This document shows, in pieces, positions 8,474-16,663 of a stretch of DNA of 33,722 nucleotides. This DNA is from an uncultured Bacteroidota bacterium (GTDB lineage Bacteria > Bacteroidota > Bacteroidia > Flavobacteriales > Flavobacteriaceae), in assembly GCA_903842575.1 (NCBI GenBank), contig CAIMMM010000107.1, positions 1-33,722 of the forward strand, in the 5' to 3' direction. The first letter of the stretch is position 1. Every line of letters starts with the position of its first letter. A program made the translations under genes and the position numbers. The notes below the pieces were generated by a model. That model made no database searches. It was not told the origin of the DNA and worked only from the letters and a program-made list of their open reading frames with translations.

Positions 8474-9436
8474 TTGAAAAAAACGATTAGCAAATGGTTG
8501 TCAATTGTACTTCCTATTCTTTTGGGGGTTTATTTGATAATCTATAAATACAACGAATTTACTCCTGCGCAAATAATAGAAATGAAAGGCTATTTTAAAA
8601 ATGCTGATTATTTCTACATCTATCTATCCCTTTTCATAGCGCTGTTTGGATTTCTTTCCCGTGCTTATCGTTGGAAGTTTTCTATTGAACACATGGGTTA
8701 CCAATCCAAATTCCATAATAATTTTATGGCCGTTTGCATTGCCTACTTTATGAATTTAACCATTCCCCGTTCTGGAGAAATATCCCGTGCTTTAGTGTTA
8801 AAAAAATATGAAGAGATTCCTTTTGATAAGGCTTTCGGGACTATTGTAGCCGAACGTGTTGTAGATTTTTTAATTTTTTTATTGTTTGTTTTTATTGCCT
8901 TTTTTGTACAGTTTAATTTGTTAAAAAATTATATACTCGCCAAAATTCCTGTTGAAAAACTGTTTGTTTTATTTATTATCGGTGTTGTTGGATTTATCCT
9001 TTTCATATTGATTTGGATGTATTCCAATTGGAAAATAATTTTAAAATTAAAAGAGAAATTTTCAGGATTAACAGAAGGCATGATGAGTATTTTAAAAATG
9101 AAAAATAAATGGGCGTTCCTTTTTCACTCCTTTTTTATATGGTTTTCTTATCTTTTAATGTTTTATGTTACCATTTTTGCTCTTAAGGAAACCAGCGGAA
9201 TTGGATTTGGCGCAGTTATTATTGGGTTTGTATTTGGAAGTTTAGCCATTGGATTTACAAATAGTGGTTTTGGTGCCTACCCACTTCTTGTTGCTGAAAT
9301 ATTTATGTTATATGGCATTCCGGATACTGCCGGAACAGCTTTTGGCTGGTTGGTTTGGACTTCACAAACTGCATTGATGATAATTTTAGGTGGTTTGTCG
9401 TTTATATTCCTTCCAATTCTAAATAGAAACAAATAA
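8474..9436 (+). CDS. Lysylphosphatidylglycerol synthase TM-region / UPF0104 flippase-like membrane protein
   Basis: This 320-residue polytopic inner-membrane protein has about seven or eight hydrophobic segments, including ones near 10-25, 48-65, 120-145, 160-180, 215-240, 245-275 and 290-315. The RAYRWKF sequence near residue 64 and the NLTIPRSGEISRALVLKKYE segment near 95-115 are typical of the UPF0104/LPG-synthase transmembrane family. No aminoacyl-transferase domain is attached, so it is not a complete MprF; a lipid-flipping or related role is only inference. The start is a TTG at 8474: it restores the KKTISKWLSIVLP first helix, and no in-frame ATG exists before residue 38. It lies between the panC region and the esterase-like gene on the same strand. 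Confidence 0.8.
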   Translation: MKKTISKWLSIVLPILLGVYLIIYKYNEFTPAQIIEMKGYFKNADYFYIYLSLFIALFGFLSRAYRWKFSIEHMGYQSKFHNNFMAVCIAYFMNLTIPRSGEISRALVLKKYEEIPFDKAFGTIVAERVVDFLIFLLFVFIAFFVQFNLLKNYILAKIPVEKLFVLFIIGVVGFILFILIWMYSNWKIILKLKEKFSGLTEGMMSILKMKNKWAFLFHSFFIWFSYLLMFYVTIFALKETSGIGFGAVIIGFVFGSLAIGFTNSGFGAYPLLVAEIFMLYGIPDTAGTAFGWLVWTSQTALMIILGGLSFIFLPILNRNK

Positions 9437-9493
9437 TTTATTAAATTGCTAATCCGTTTGGCAATAATCACTTCAACTAAAATTATGACAATC

Positions 9494-10732
9494 ATGAAAC
9501 ATACATGCTTAATCTTACTTAGTCTTTTCACCATTTCAACATTTTCGCAAAAAATAAAAGACACTATTTTTTCACAAAAAATGAATGAAGAACGTGAAAT
9601 AACGATTGGGCTACCCGAATCCTATAACACAAACAAAACCAAGAAATACCCCTTATTAATCGTATTGGATGGCGATTTCCTTTTCGATCCTTTTCAAGGG
9701 GCATTGAGTTATGGAAATTATTGGGATGATTTACCAGAAGTAATTATTGTTGGTATTTCTCAAAATAAAAACAATGAACGGGAAACCGATTGTACTGTTG
9801 ATGAAGCAACAGGCTTACCTTCCGAGAAAGGCGAACAATTTTTTGAGTTTATTGGCATGGAATTAATCCCTTACATACAAAAACAATTACGGATTGCTCC
9901 TTTCCGAATGATTGCTGGACTGGATACAACGGCAGGCTTTTTAAACTTTTATTTATATAAAGACCAACCTATTTTCAACGCCTTTATCTCTCTAAGTCCC
10001 GAACTTCCTTTGGGAATGGAAGAGCAAATTCCAGAAAGATTAGCAGCCATCCAACAACCTCTTTTTTATTACCACTGTTCAGCCGATGGAGATTTTACAA
10101 AAATGAGCAATCGGATAAAAATATTGGACGAAGGAGTAAAAAAAATGAGCAATCCATCTCTAAATTATCAGTTTGAATATTTCAAAGGAGTTTCTCATTA
10201 TTCTTTAGTTCTTCATGCAATTCCAAGTGCATTATATCAAATTTTCTCGGTATATCAACCTATTTCAACTGCAGAATTTCAAGATAAAATTGTGAAATTG
10301 CCTTCGGGATATGTGGATTATTTGATTAATAAATATGATGTGATTGAAAAATCTTTTAATTTAAAAATGTCTATTCGAATCAATGATTTCAAAGCAATTG
10401 AAGCCGCAATTATAAAAAATGCAGCCTATCCTGAATTCGAAAAATTAGCACAATTGGCAAAAAAGAATTATCCAAAATCCATGTTAAGCGAATATCACAT
10501 GGCGCAGTTTTATGAAAAAACAGGCGACGTGAAAAAAGCAGCAAAAGCCTATCAAAGTGCTTTTCAATATGAAGAAATTGGGGATTTGACGAAAGATATG
10601 ATGTTGGAAAAAGTCGATGAATTAAAAGGCCTAATTAAAGCCGACAAGAATAAAAAAGAGGAAGTGATAGAAGAAACACCTCCAACGGAAACACCAACAG
10701 AGACGCCAACAGAGGTAAAAAAAATTGAATAA
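9494..10732 (+). CDS. Exported esterase-like alpha/beta-hydrolase with TPR-like C-terminus
   Basis: The chosen ATG at 9494 gives 412 residues with signal peptide MKHTCLILLSLFTISTFSQ; the ATG at 9485 is an alternative. Residues about 25-255 resemble the putative-esterase family (PF00756): LPESY, YPLLIVLDGD, EVIIVGISQ, and a late GVSHYS that would carry the catalytic His (residue 235). The nucleophile elbow expected as G-x-S-x-G reads GLDTTAG, so Asp144 stands where serine should be. The C-terminal third is helical with a TPR-like pair (AQFYEKTGDVKKAAKAYQSA). It ends in a charged, Pro/Thr-rich tail encoded by a 12-bp repeat. It may be a non-hydrolytic relative, or may use Asp chemistry. The gene starts 57 nt after the membrane-protein gene and ends 22 nt before radA. 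Confidence 0.75.
   Translation: MKHTCLILLSLFTISTFSQKIKDTIFSQKMNEEREITIGLPESYNTNKTKKYPLLIVLDGDFLFDPFQGALSYGNYWDDLPEVIIVGISQNKNNERETDCTVDEATGLPSEKGEQFFEFIGMELIPYIQKQLRIAPFRMIAGLDTTAGFLNFYLYKDQPIFNAFISLSPELPLGMEEQIPERLAAIQQPLFYYHCSADGDFTKMSNRIKILDEGVKKMSNPSLNYQFEYFKGVSHYSLVLHAIPSALYQIFSVYQPISTAEFQDKIVKLPSGYVDYLINKYDVIEKSFNLKMSIRINDFKAIEAAIIKNAAYPEFEKLAQLAKKNYPKSMLSEYHMAQFYEKTGDVKKAAKAYQSAFQYEEIGDLTKDMMLEKVDELKGLIKADKNKKEEVIEETPPTETPTETPTEVKKIE
10673..10714 (+). repeat. Short 12-bp coding repeat (Pro/Thr/Glu tail)
   Basis: Units GAAACACCAACA (10688-10699) and GAGACGCCAACA (10700-10711) differ at two positions. They are preceded by a related 15-bp unit at 10673-10687 and followed by a partial GAG. 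They encode the ETPPTETPTETPTE tail of the esterase-like protein. The number of units may vary between strains. Confidence 0.6.
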
Positions 10733-10754
10733 TCCTGAAATAAATCTGGCATAA

Positions 10755-12116
10755 ATGTCCAAAATAAAAACAACTTTTTTTTGTCAAAATTGCGGCGCTC
10801 AATATTCAAAATGGCAAGGACAATGTAATTCTTGCAAAGAATGGAATACCATAGCGGAAGAAATTATTCAAAAAGAAGAAAAAACTAGCTGGAAACCTTC
10901 ATCAACTGAATCTAAAAGAGTTTCTAAACCTTTAAAAATAAAGGAAATTGACGCTTCTCAAGAAGTGCGAATGGACACCACCGATGGAGAACTAAACAGA
11001 GTGCTTGGGGGAGGAATTGTTCCCGGCTCTTTAATCCTTTTGGGTGGCGAGCCTGGCATTGGGAAAAGTACTTTGTTGTTGCAAATTTCATTAAAATTAC
11101 CTTATAAAACCTTATATGTTTCGGGCGAAGAAAGTCAGAAGCAAATAAAAATGCGTGCCGAAAGAATCAACCCAAACAGTGATAATTGTTACATACTTAC
11201 AGAAACAAAAACGCAAAACATCTTTCGTCACATCGTAGAAACCGAACCCGATATTGTCATCATTGATTCTATTCAAACACTTCATACCGATTATATAGAT
11301 TCTACGGCAGGAAGTATTTCCCAAATTAGAGAAACGACTGCCGAGTTGATAAAATTTGCCAAAGAAACCAATATTCCTGTAATTTTAATTGGGCATATTA
11401 CCAAAGATGGCAATATTGCGGGCCCAAAGATTTTAGAGCATATGGTGGATACGGTTTTGCAATTTGAAGGCGATAGGAATCATGTGTATCGTATATTACG
11501 CTCGTTGAAAAATCGTTTTGGTTCTACTGCCGAATTGGGAATATACGAAATGCAAGGGTCGGGTTTGCGGGAAGTTTCCAATCCTTCCGAAATTTTACTT
11601 TCACATCGCGAAGAGGAACTTTCGGGAACAGCAATTGCCTCAACACTTGAAGGAATGCGCCCTTTGATGATAGAAATTCAAGCTTTGGTTTCCACTGCAG
11701 TATACGGAACACCTCAACGAAGCACTACTGGATACAATGCCAAACGATTAAACATGCTATTGGCAGTTTTAGAAAAACGTGCGGGATTTCGTTTGGGAAC
11801 AAAAGATGTGTTCTTAAATATTACTGGGGGAATATCCGTTGATGATCCCGCGATTGATTTGGCAGTTGTAGCCGCTATCCTATCATCTAATGAAGATATT
11901 GCGGTTGGGAAAGATATATGTTTTGCTGGTGAAGTGGGGCTATCGGGGGAAATCCGTCCTATAAACCGCGTTGAACAACGCATTCAAGAGGCCGAAAAAC
12001 TAGGCTTTTCCACCATTTTTGTTTCCAAATACAATAAGATTGCCAGCAAATATCCAGGGATAAAAATTGTTTTGGTGAGCAAAATTGAGGAAGTCGTAGA
12101 ACAATTGTTTGGGTAG
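10755..12116 (+). CDS. radA: DNA repair protein RadA
   Basis: RadA is a RecA-like ATPase that drives branch migration of recombination intermediates. The 453-residue protein has a four-Cys zinc finger (C10, C13, C24, C27), a Walker A motif (GEPGIGKST at 98-106), a Walker B-like strand (VIIDSIQT near 168-175) and the RadA signature KNRFG at 252-256. A C-terminal Lon-protease-like domain follows (about 290-450; GISVDDPAIDLAV). Length and domain order are normal. It starts 22 nt after the esterase-like stop and may be read through from that gene. The next gene starts 50 nt downstream, and no terminator is evident in between. Confidence 0.97.
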   Translation: MSKIKTTFFCQNCGAQYSKWQGQCNSCKEWNTIAEEIIQKEEKTSWKPSSTESKRVSKPLKIKEIDASQEVRMDTTDGELNRVLGGGIVPGSLILLGGEPGIGKSTLLLQISLKLPYKTLYVSGEESQKQIKMRAERINPNSDNCYILTETKTQNIFRHIVETEPDIVIIDSIQTLHTDYIDSTAGSISQIRETTAELIKFAKETNIPVILIGHITKDGNIAGPKILEHMVDTVLQFEGDRNHVYRILRSLKNRFGSTAELGIYEMQGSGLREVSNPSEILLSHREEELSGTAIASTLEGMRPLMIEIQALVSTAVYGTPQRSTTGYNAKRLNMLLAVLEKRAGFRLGTKDVFLNITGGISVDDPAIDLAVVAAILSSNEDIAVGKDICFAGEVGLSGEIRPINRVEQRIQEAEKLGFSTIFVSKYNKIASKYPGIKIVLVSKIEEVVEQLFG

Positions 12117-12135
12117 TAACTATTCGTTTTTTAAT

Positions 12136-12143
12136 TATATTTA
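12136..12143 (+). promoter_or_regulatory. Weak -7-like box before the sugar dehydrogenase gene
   Basis: TATATTTA differs from TAnnTTTG at the last base and ends 23 nt before the ATG at 12167. A TTTG at 12108-12111 lies 24 nt upstream, slightly too far for an ideal -33 element. Confidence 0.25.
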
Positions 12144-12166
12144 CACTTTCAAACAATTTAAATTTC

Positions 12167-13543
12167 ATGAAAAAATTACTTTTTATTTGTCTTTCTTTAT
12201 TTTCAATATCAAATTATGCTCAAATTATTGCGCTTCAAACCTATGGTACTGGCTTTGCGTCTCCAGTAGCTATTGAGCATCCTGCAAATGATTCAAGGTT
12301 ATTTATCGTGCAACAACGAGGTTTAATTAGAATTTTGAATACGAATGGCGTAACTAACACCACCCCTTTTATAAGTTTAGTAGGAACCGTAAGTAACTCG
12401 GGAAATGAAAAAGGATTACTTGGTTTGGCCTTTCATCCTAATTATGTAACCAATGGTTATTTCTATGTAAATTATACACGTCTTAGCGATGGTGCGACAG
12501 TCATTGCTAGATATAGCGTTTCTGCCGATCCAAATATAGCCAGCACAACAGAAACAATTCTGTTAGTCATTCCGCAACCTTTTACCAATCATAATGGCGG
12601 AACATTACGATTTGGGCCAGATGGCTATTTGTATATAGGAACGGGAGATGGAGGCAGTGGTGGCGATCCAGGAAATAGAGCGCAAACAATCACTGAAAAT
12701 CTGGGTAAAATGCTGCGAATTGATGTGAATTCTGTATCTCCTTATGGAATACCTCCAACCAATCCTTTTGTAGGTGTTGCAGGTAATGATGAGATTTGGT
12801 CAATTGGAATGCGAAATCCTTGGAAATTTTCTTTTAACCGTTTGAATGGGGATTTATGGATTGCTGATGTTGGGCAGGATGCCGTTGAAGAAATAGATAA
12901 AATAGCAAGCCCATTACCAAATACAGGATTAAATTTTGGATGGCGTTGTTATGAAGCAAATACCACTTATGACACCTCGTCAGGAACATGTCCCGCCTAT
13001 GCTTCAACAGTTGCCCCGTTCACACAATACACTCATGCGGCAACAGCTGGTTGTTCTATAACTGGCGGTTATTTTTATACCGGAACCACCTATCCAAATT
13101 TTCAAAACAAATACTTTATGGCCGATTATTGTAATAATAAAATCGGAACCGTTAATAGTGCTGGAATAATAACATGGACAGCTGCATTAGCCGGTGCTTT
13201 TACCACTTTTGGGGAGGATTTAAATGGAGAATTATATATCTCAAATTCATCAACCGTTTATAAAATTATTGACTCTTCTTTGGCAACTGATAGCTTTTCA
13301 AAAAGCGGGTTGAGTATTTTTCCAAATCCTGTGAAAAACGAATTTACTCTTAACAATTCAAACCAAATAAATCTTTCAAAAGCACAAGTGTTTGACTTGT
13401 CAGGAAAATTATTGTTGTCCCAAAATCTTATAAATTCAGAATCAAATTTGATTAATATTTCAAGTTTTACTACTGGATTATATCTAATTACTATAGAAGA
13501 CACCTTTGGAAACAAACATCAAACTAAATTAATTAAACAGTAA
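12167..13543 (+). CDS. Secreted PQQ-type glucose/sorbosone dehydrogenase-like beta-propeller with T9SS sorting domain
   Basis: This 458-residue protein has a signal peptide (MKKLLFICLSLFSISNYAQ). It then has a six-bladed GSDH-type beta-propeller (about 25-365) recognised by KGLLGLAFHPNY, TNHNGGTLRFGPDG, YIGTGDGGSGGDPGN and EIWSIGMRNPWKFSF. His142 in the NHNGG motif sits where the catalytic base of soluble glucose dehydrogenases lies. Family members oxidise aldose sugars with pyrroloquinoline quinone, but many are uncharacterised and the substrate here is unknown. The last 75 or so residues form a type A T9SS sorting domain (LSIFPNPVKNEF ... GLYLITIED ... KLIKQ), so the protein should cross the outer membrane. 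The SdpI-like gene follows after only 3 nt. Confidence 0.85.
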   Translation: MKKLLFICLSLFSISNYAQIIALQTYGTGFASPVAIEHPANDSRLFIVQQRGLIRILNTNGVTNTTPFISLVGTVSNSGNEKGLLGLAFHPNYVTNGYFYVNYTRLSDGATVIARYSVSADPNIASTTETILLVIPQPFTNHNGGTLRFGPDGYLYIGTGDGGSGGDPGNRAQTITENLGKMLRIDVNSVSPYGIPPTNPFVGVAGNDEIWSIGMRNPWKFSFNRLNGDLWIADVGQDAVEEIDKIASPLPNTGLNFGWRCYEANTTYDTSSGTCPAYASTVAPFTQYTHAATAGCSITGGYFYTGTTYPNFQNKYFMADYCNNKIGTVNSAGIITWTAALAGAFTTFGEDLNGELYISNSSTVYKIIDSSLATDSFSKSGLSIFPNPVKNEFTLNNSNQINLSKAQVFDLSGKLLLSQNLINSESNLINISSFTTGLYLITIEDTFGNKHQTKLIKQ

Positions 13544-13546
13544 CTT

Positions 13547-13921
13547 ATGAATATCGATAGTTGGTTTTTTATTTTTTTGCTTTTAGTAGGTAGTATTTTT
13601 ACTCTCGTGGGATTGATTACTTATGTTTTTCCTCCAAAAAAAATAAATTACATCTACGGATATCGAACAAATAACTCCATGAAATCAAAAGAAAGATGGC
13701 GGTTTGCTCAACATTATTCCTCAAAGCTAATGTTGAAATACGGGATTTTTTTGATGATGATTTCGTGTTTAGGATTGTTTATTTCCATTTCCGAAACGAT
13801 TGATTTTTATATTGGCATCATGTTTTCTTTGTTTCCAATATTCTTGCTTTTTCTTAAAACTGAAAAAGCTATTAAAACCAAATTCCCAGAGAATGAAGAT
13901 GGATTTGCAAATAATTCTTGA
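13547..13921 (+). CDS. SdpI/YhfL-family small membrane protein
   Basis: This 124-residue protein has three predicted membrane segments (about residues 4-27, 63-82 and 86-105). Between the first and second lies INYIYGYRTNNSMKSKERWRFAQHYSSK, which matches the SdpI signature G-[YW]-R-T-x-x-[SA]-M-x-[SN]-x-x-x-W. In Bacillus, SdpI gives immunity to the SDP toxin; most homologues, including this one, have no known role. It lies 3 nt after the sugar-dehydrogenase gene and 16 nt before the Asp-box propeller gene, so it is probably co-transcribed with both. No toxin-like small gene is visible nearby. Confidence 0.8.
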   Translation: MNIDSWFFIFLLLVGSIFTLVGLITYVFPPKKINYIYGYRTNNSMKSKERWRFAQHYSSKLMLKYGIFLMMISCLGLFISISETIDFYIGIMFSLFPIFLLFLKTEKAIKTKFPENEDGFANNS

Positions 13922-13937
13922 ATAATATTACATACTT

Positions 13938-15482
13938 ATGGTAAAGAAATGTGTTTTTGGAGTGTGTTTTCTTATATCAAATATTTTATTTGGTCAACAA
14001 AACATTATGATAGATAATGTAGGCTCGCCTAACGAACCTTCCATTTCAATTAATCCAAACAATACAAATCAATTAGTTGCTGGAAGTAATATTAACAAAG
14101 TGTATCGAAGTAATGACGGTGGTTTAACATGGATTAATAATACTATAGCATCCACTTATGGCGTTTGGGGAGATCCGGCAATTATTGCTGATAACAATAA
14201 TAATTTTTATTTTACCCATTTGTCAAATCCTGCTTCTGGTGGCAATTGGATAGACCGAATTGTTTGCCAAAAAAGTGCTGATATTGGTGCTACATGGAGC
14301 AATGGTACTTATACTGGATTAAGTACTACCAAAGAACAAGACAAACAGTGGATTGCTTTCGATAAAATCAATAACATTCTCTATATGACTTGGACTCAAT
14401 TTGACTCCTACGGAAGTTCAGATCCAGTTAATAAATCGACAATTCTTTTTTCAAAATCTTCCGATTTTGGAATTACTTGGTCTACTCCAATCAAACTTAA
14501 TAATGTAGACGGAACTTGTATAGATAATAGCACAACCGTTGAGGGAGCTGTTCCTGCCGTGGGGCCTTCTGGTCAAGTATATGTAGCATGGTCTGGACCC
14601 AATGGTTTGGTATTTAAAAAGTCATTGGATCAAGGCATTACTTGGTCTATCAATGAAACCCAAATTATTCCAACGCATCTTTGGGACTATACTATTCCAG
14701 GAATCGATAGATGTAATGGATTACCAATAACCGCTTGTGACACAAGCCCTAGTGTATATAATGGAACCCTATATGTGAATTGGTCGGATCAAAGCAATGG
14801 GACAAATGACACCGATATTTTTATATCAAAATCAACCGATCAAGGAGCTACATGGACGAGCCCGGTTAGAGTTAATAATGACCCTGCGGGAAAACAACAA
14901 TTTTTATCATGGATGACTATTGATCAAACAACGGGTTATATTTACATCGTTTTTTATGACCGAAGAAACTACACTACCAATAACACCGATGTGTATTTAG
15001 CTTACTCTACTAATGGCGGTGCCACATTCACCAATACAAAAATAAGCACCACCGGTTTTCTCCCAACATCCTCCGTTTTCTTTGGAGATTATACCAATAT
15101 TGTTGCGCACAATGGCGTTATCAGACCTATTTGGGCAAGATTAGCAAATGGGCAAACCAGTATTTGGACTGCTATTCTCTCACAAAGCCAATTAGAAATT
15201 AAAGAATTCGAAACCGAAAATGAAATAAACACCATCCTCAATTACCCAAATCCTGTATCCGAAGATTGTTTTTTTGCTTTTAAACTCTATAAAGAAAGCC
15301 CGGTGAGCATAACCATTTATGATTTGAGCGGAAAAGAAGTTTATAAAGTTTTAGAAAATGCAAACTATCCTATGGGAAAACATCTTGTCTCTATTAAAAG
15401 TAATGTTTTACATAAAGGGGAATATATTTACGAAGTAAAATCCAATTACTATAAAAAATCAAAGAAATTGCTCGTTGAGTAA
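13938..15482 (+). CDS. Secreted Asp-box (BNR/sialidase-like) beta-propeller with T9SS sorting domain
   Basis: This 514-residue protein starts with a signal peptide ending near FGQQ (residue 20). Six Asp-box motifs of the form S-x-D-x-G-x-T-W are visible at about residues 58-65, 113-120, 174-181, 229-236, 299-306 and 357-364. The last is degenerate (STNGGATF). Together they indicate a six-bladed sialidase/BNR propeller. The FRIP motif and a clear arginine triad of true sialidases were not found, so sialidase activity should not be assumed. The C-terminal 80 or so residues are a type A T9SS sorting domain (ILNYPNPVSEDCFF, TIYDLSGKEVYK, GEYIYEV). The stop codon is one base from the convergent tas-like gene, with no terminator between them. 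Confidence 0.85.
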   Translation: MVKKCVFGVCFLISNILFGQQNIMIDNVGSPNEPSISINPNNTNQLVAGSNINKVYRSNDGGLTWINNTIASTYGVWGDPAIIADNNNNFYFTHLSNPASGGNWIDRIVCQKSADIGATWSNGTYTGLSTTKEQDKQWIAFDKINNILYMTWTQFDSYGSSDPVNKSTILFSKSSDFGITWSTPIKLNNVDGTCIDNSTTVEGAVPAVGPSGQVYVAWSGPNGLVFKKSLDQGITWSINETQIIPTHLWDYTIPGIDRCNGLPITACDTSPSVYNGTLYVNWSDQSNGTNDTDIFISKSTDQGATWTSPVRVNNDPAGKQQFLSWMTIDQTTGYIYIVFYDRRNYTTNNTDVYLAYSTNGGATFTNTKISTTGFLPTSSVFFGDYTNIVAHNGVIRPIWARLANGQTSIWTAILSQSQLEIKEFETENEINTILNYPNPVSEDCFFAFKLYKESPVSITIYDLSGKEVYKVLENANYPMGKHLVSIKSNVLHKGEYIYEVKSNYYKKSKKLLVE

Positions 15483-15483
15483 T

Positions 15484-16518
15484 TTAGGGTGCTGGATTGG
15501 GAATTAACTCCTGAATGCGATTGATTTCTTTTATTATTTCTGAAGACAAAATTACTTCATGAGTAGCAATGTTTTCTTTGAGTTGTTCCATTGTGGTGGC
15601 GCCAATAATGGTTGATGTTACAACCTCTTGATGTTGCACAAAAGCCAACGCCAGCTGTGTTAAAGTTAATCCGTTATCCTGCGCCAATTCTTGGTACATT
15701 TTAATAGCACTCACACAATTTCCATTCATATACCTAGCAAATTGAGGAAATAATCCAACTCTTGAATTATTGGGAATGCCATTCAAATATTTTCCTGAAA
15801 GCGCTCCAAAACCTAAAGGAGAATAGGCTAATAGTCCAATATTTTCGCGGTAGCATACTTCGGTTAAACCCACTTCAAATAACCTATTTAGAAGGGAGTA
15901 GGGATTTTGTATCGTTACAATTCTTGGCAAACCCTGTTTTTCGCTTTCATTAATATAGCGCATCACTCCCCATGGCACTTCATTGGAAACACCGATGTGC
16001 TTAATTTTTCCTTGTTTTATTAATCCGTCAAACGTGGTTAGCAGTTCATTAAAATTATCTTGCCAAGCATCTTCGGTTATGGTAAAACCTCGTTGTCCAA
16101 AGAAATTCATTTTGCGTTCCGGCCAATGCATTTGATACAAATCGATGCAATCGGTTTGAAGATTTTTCAAACTATTATCCACCGCTTCATGAATACTTTT
16201 TTTAGAAAAGTCCAATGGCTTTCTAATATATTCCATGTTTCTATTGGGTCCTGCAATTTTTGTAGCAACCACCAAGTCGTTTCTTTTACCTGATTTTTTT
16301 AACCAAGTACCAATAAATTTCTCGGTGCTTCCAAGCGTAGCTTCTCGAGCTGCAATGGGATACATTTCGGCAGTATCAAAAAAATTAATTCCCTTATCAA
16401 CGGCATAATCTAATTGAGCATGGGCGTCGCTTTCGGTATTTTGTTCTCCAAAAGTCATCGTGCCGAGACAAATTTTACTGACTTTAATATTGGTGTTGGG
16501 AAGTATGGTGTATTTCAT
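15484..16518 (-). CDS. tas: Tas-like aldo/keto reductase
   Basis: This 344-residue NADPH-dependent aldo/keto reductase is very close in layout to E. coli Tas: GLGTMTFGEQNTES-type N-terminus, DAHAQLDYAVDKGINFFDTAEMYP, and a C-terminus ending PNPAP. The catalytic tetrad is visible as D48 and Y53 (in DTAEMY), a Lys in VVATKIAGP and a His in LYQMHWP. Later come GVSNEVPWGVMRYI, TIQNPYSLLNRLFEVGL and IIGATTMEQLKENI, all typical of Tas. E. coli Tas complements a prephenate-dehydrogenase defect, but its natural substrate is uncertain, and the symbol here rests on similarity only. It is convergent with the propeller gene and has its own -7 box. Confidence 0.85.
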   Translation of the reverse strand: MKYTILPNTNIKVSKICLGTMTFGEQNTESDAHAQLDYAVDKGINFFDTAEMYPIAAREATLGSTEKFIGTWLKKSGKRNDLVVATKIAGPNRNMEYIRKPLDFSKKSIHEAVDNSLKNLQTDCIDLYQMHWPERKMNFFGQRGFTITEDAWQDNFNELLTTFDGLIKQGKIKHIGVSNEVPWGVMRYINESEKQGLPRIVTIQNPYSLLNRLFEVGLTEVCYRENIGLLAYSPLGFGALSGKYLNGIPNNSRVGLFPQFARYMNGNCVSAIKMYQELAQDNGLTLTQLALAFVQHQEVVTSTIIGATTMEQLKENIATHEVILSSEIIKEINRIQELIPNPAP

Positions 16519-16542
16519 TTTGCAGGGCTAGTTTTTGAAGTG

Positions 16543-16550
16543 CAAATGTA
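16543..16550 (-). promoter_or_regulatory. -7 box for the tas-like gene
   Basis: The minus strand reads TACATTTG, an exact TAnnTTTG match, 24 nt before the ATG. No -33 TTG is seen at 17-23 nt spacing. Confidence 0.5.
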
Positions 16551-16610
16551 AAATATTGTTAGGTGTTTTAGGAACAGCATTAACAGATTTTTTGGAAATG
16601 TTTACACTAA

Positions 16611-16641
16611 AAAAGGTTCAAAGAAAAACTCTGAACCTTTT
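16611..16641 (-). terminator. Rho-independent terminator after the OmpA-domain gene
   Basis: AAAAGGTTCA (16611-16620) pairs perfectly with TGAACCTTTT (16632-16641) across an 11-base loop. On the minus strand the stem ends in a T-rich run. It is 22 nt past the OmpA-domain stop codon. Confidence 0.75.
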
Positions 16642-16663
16642 CGTTATATTTCAAAAAATGTTT

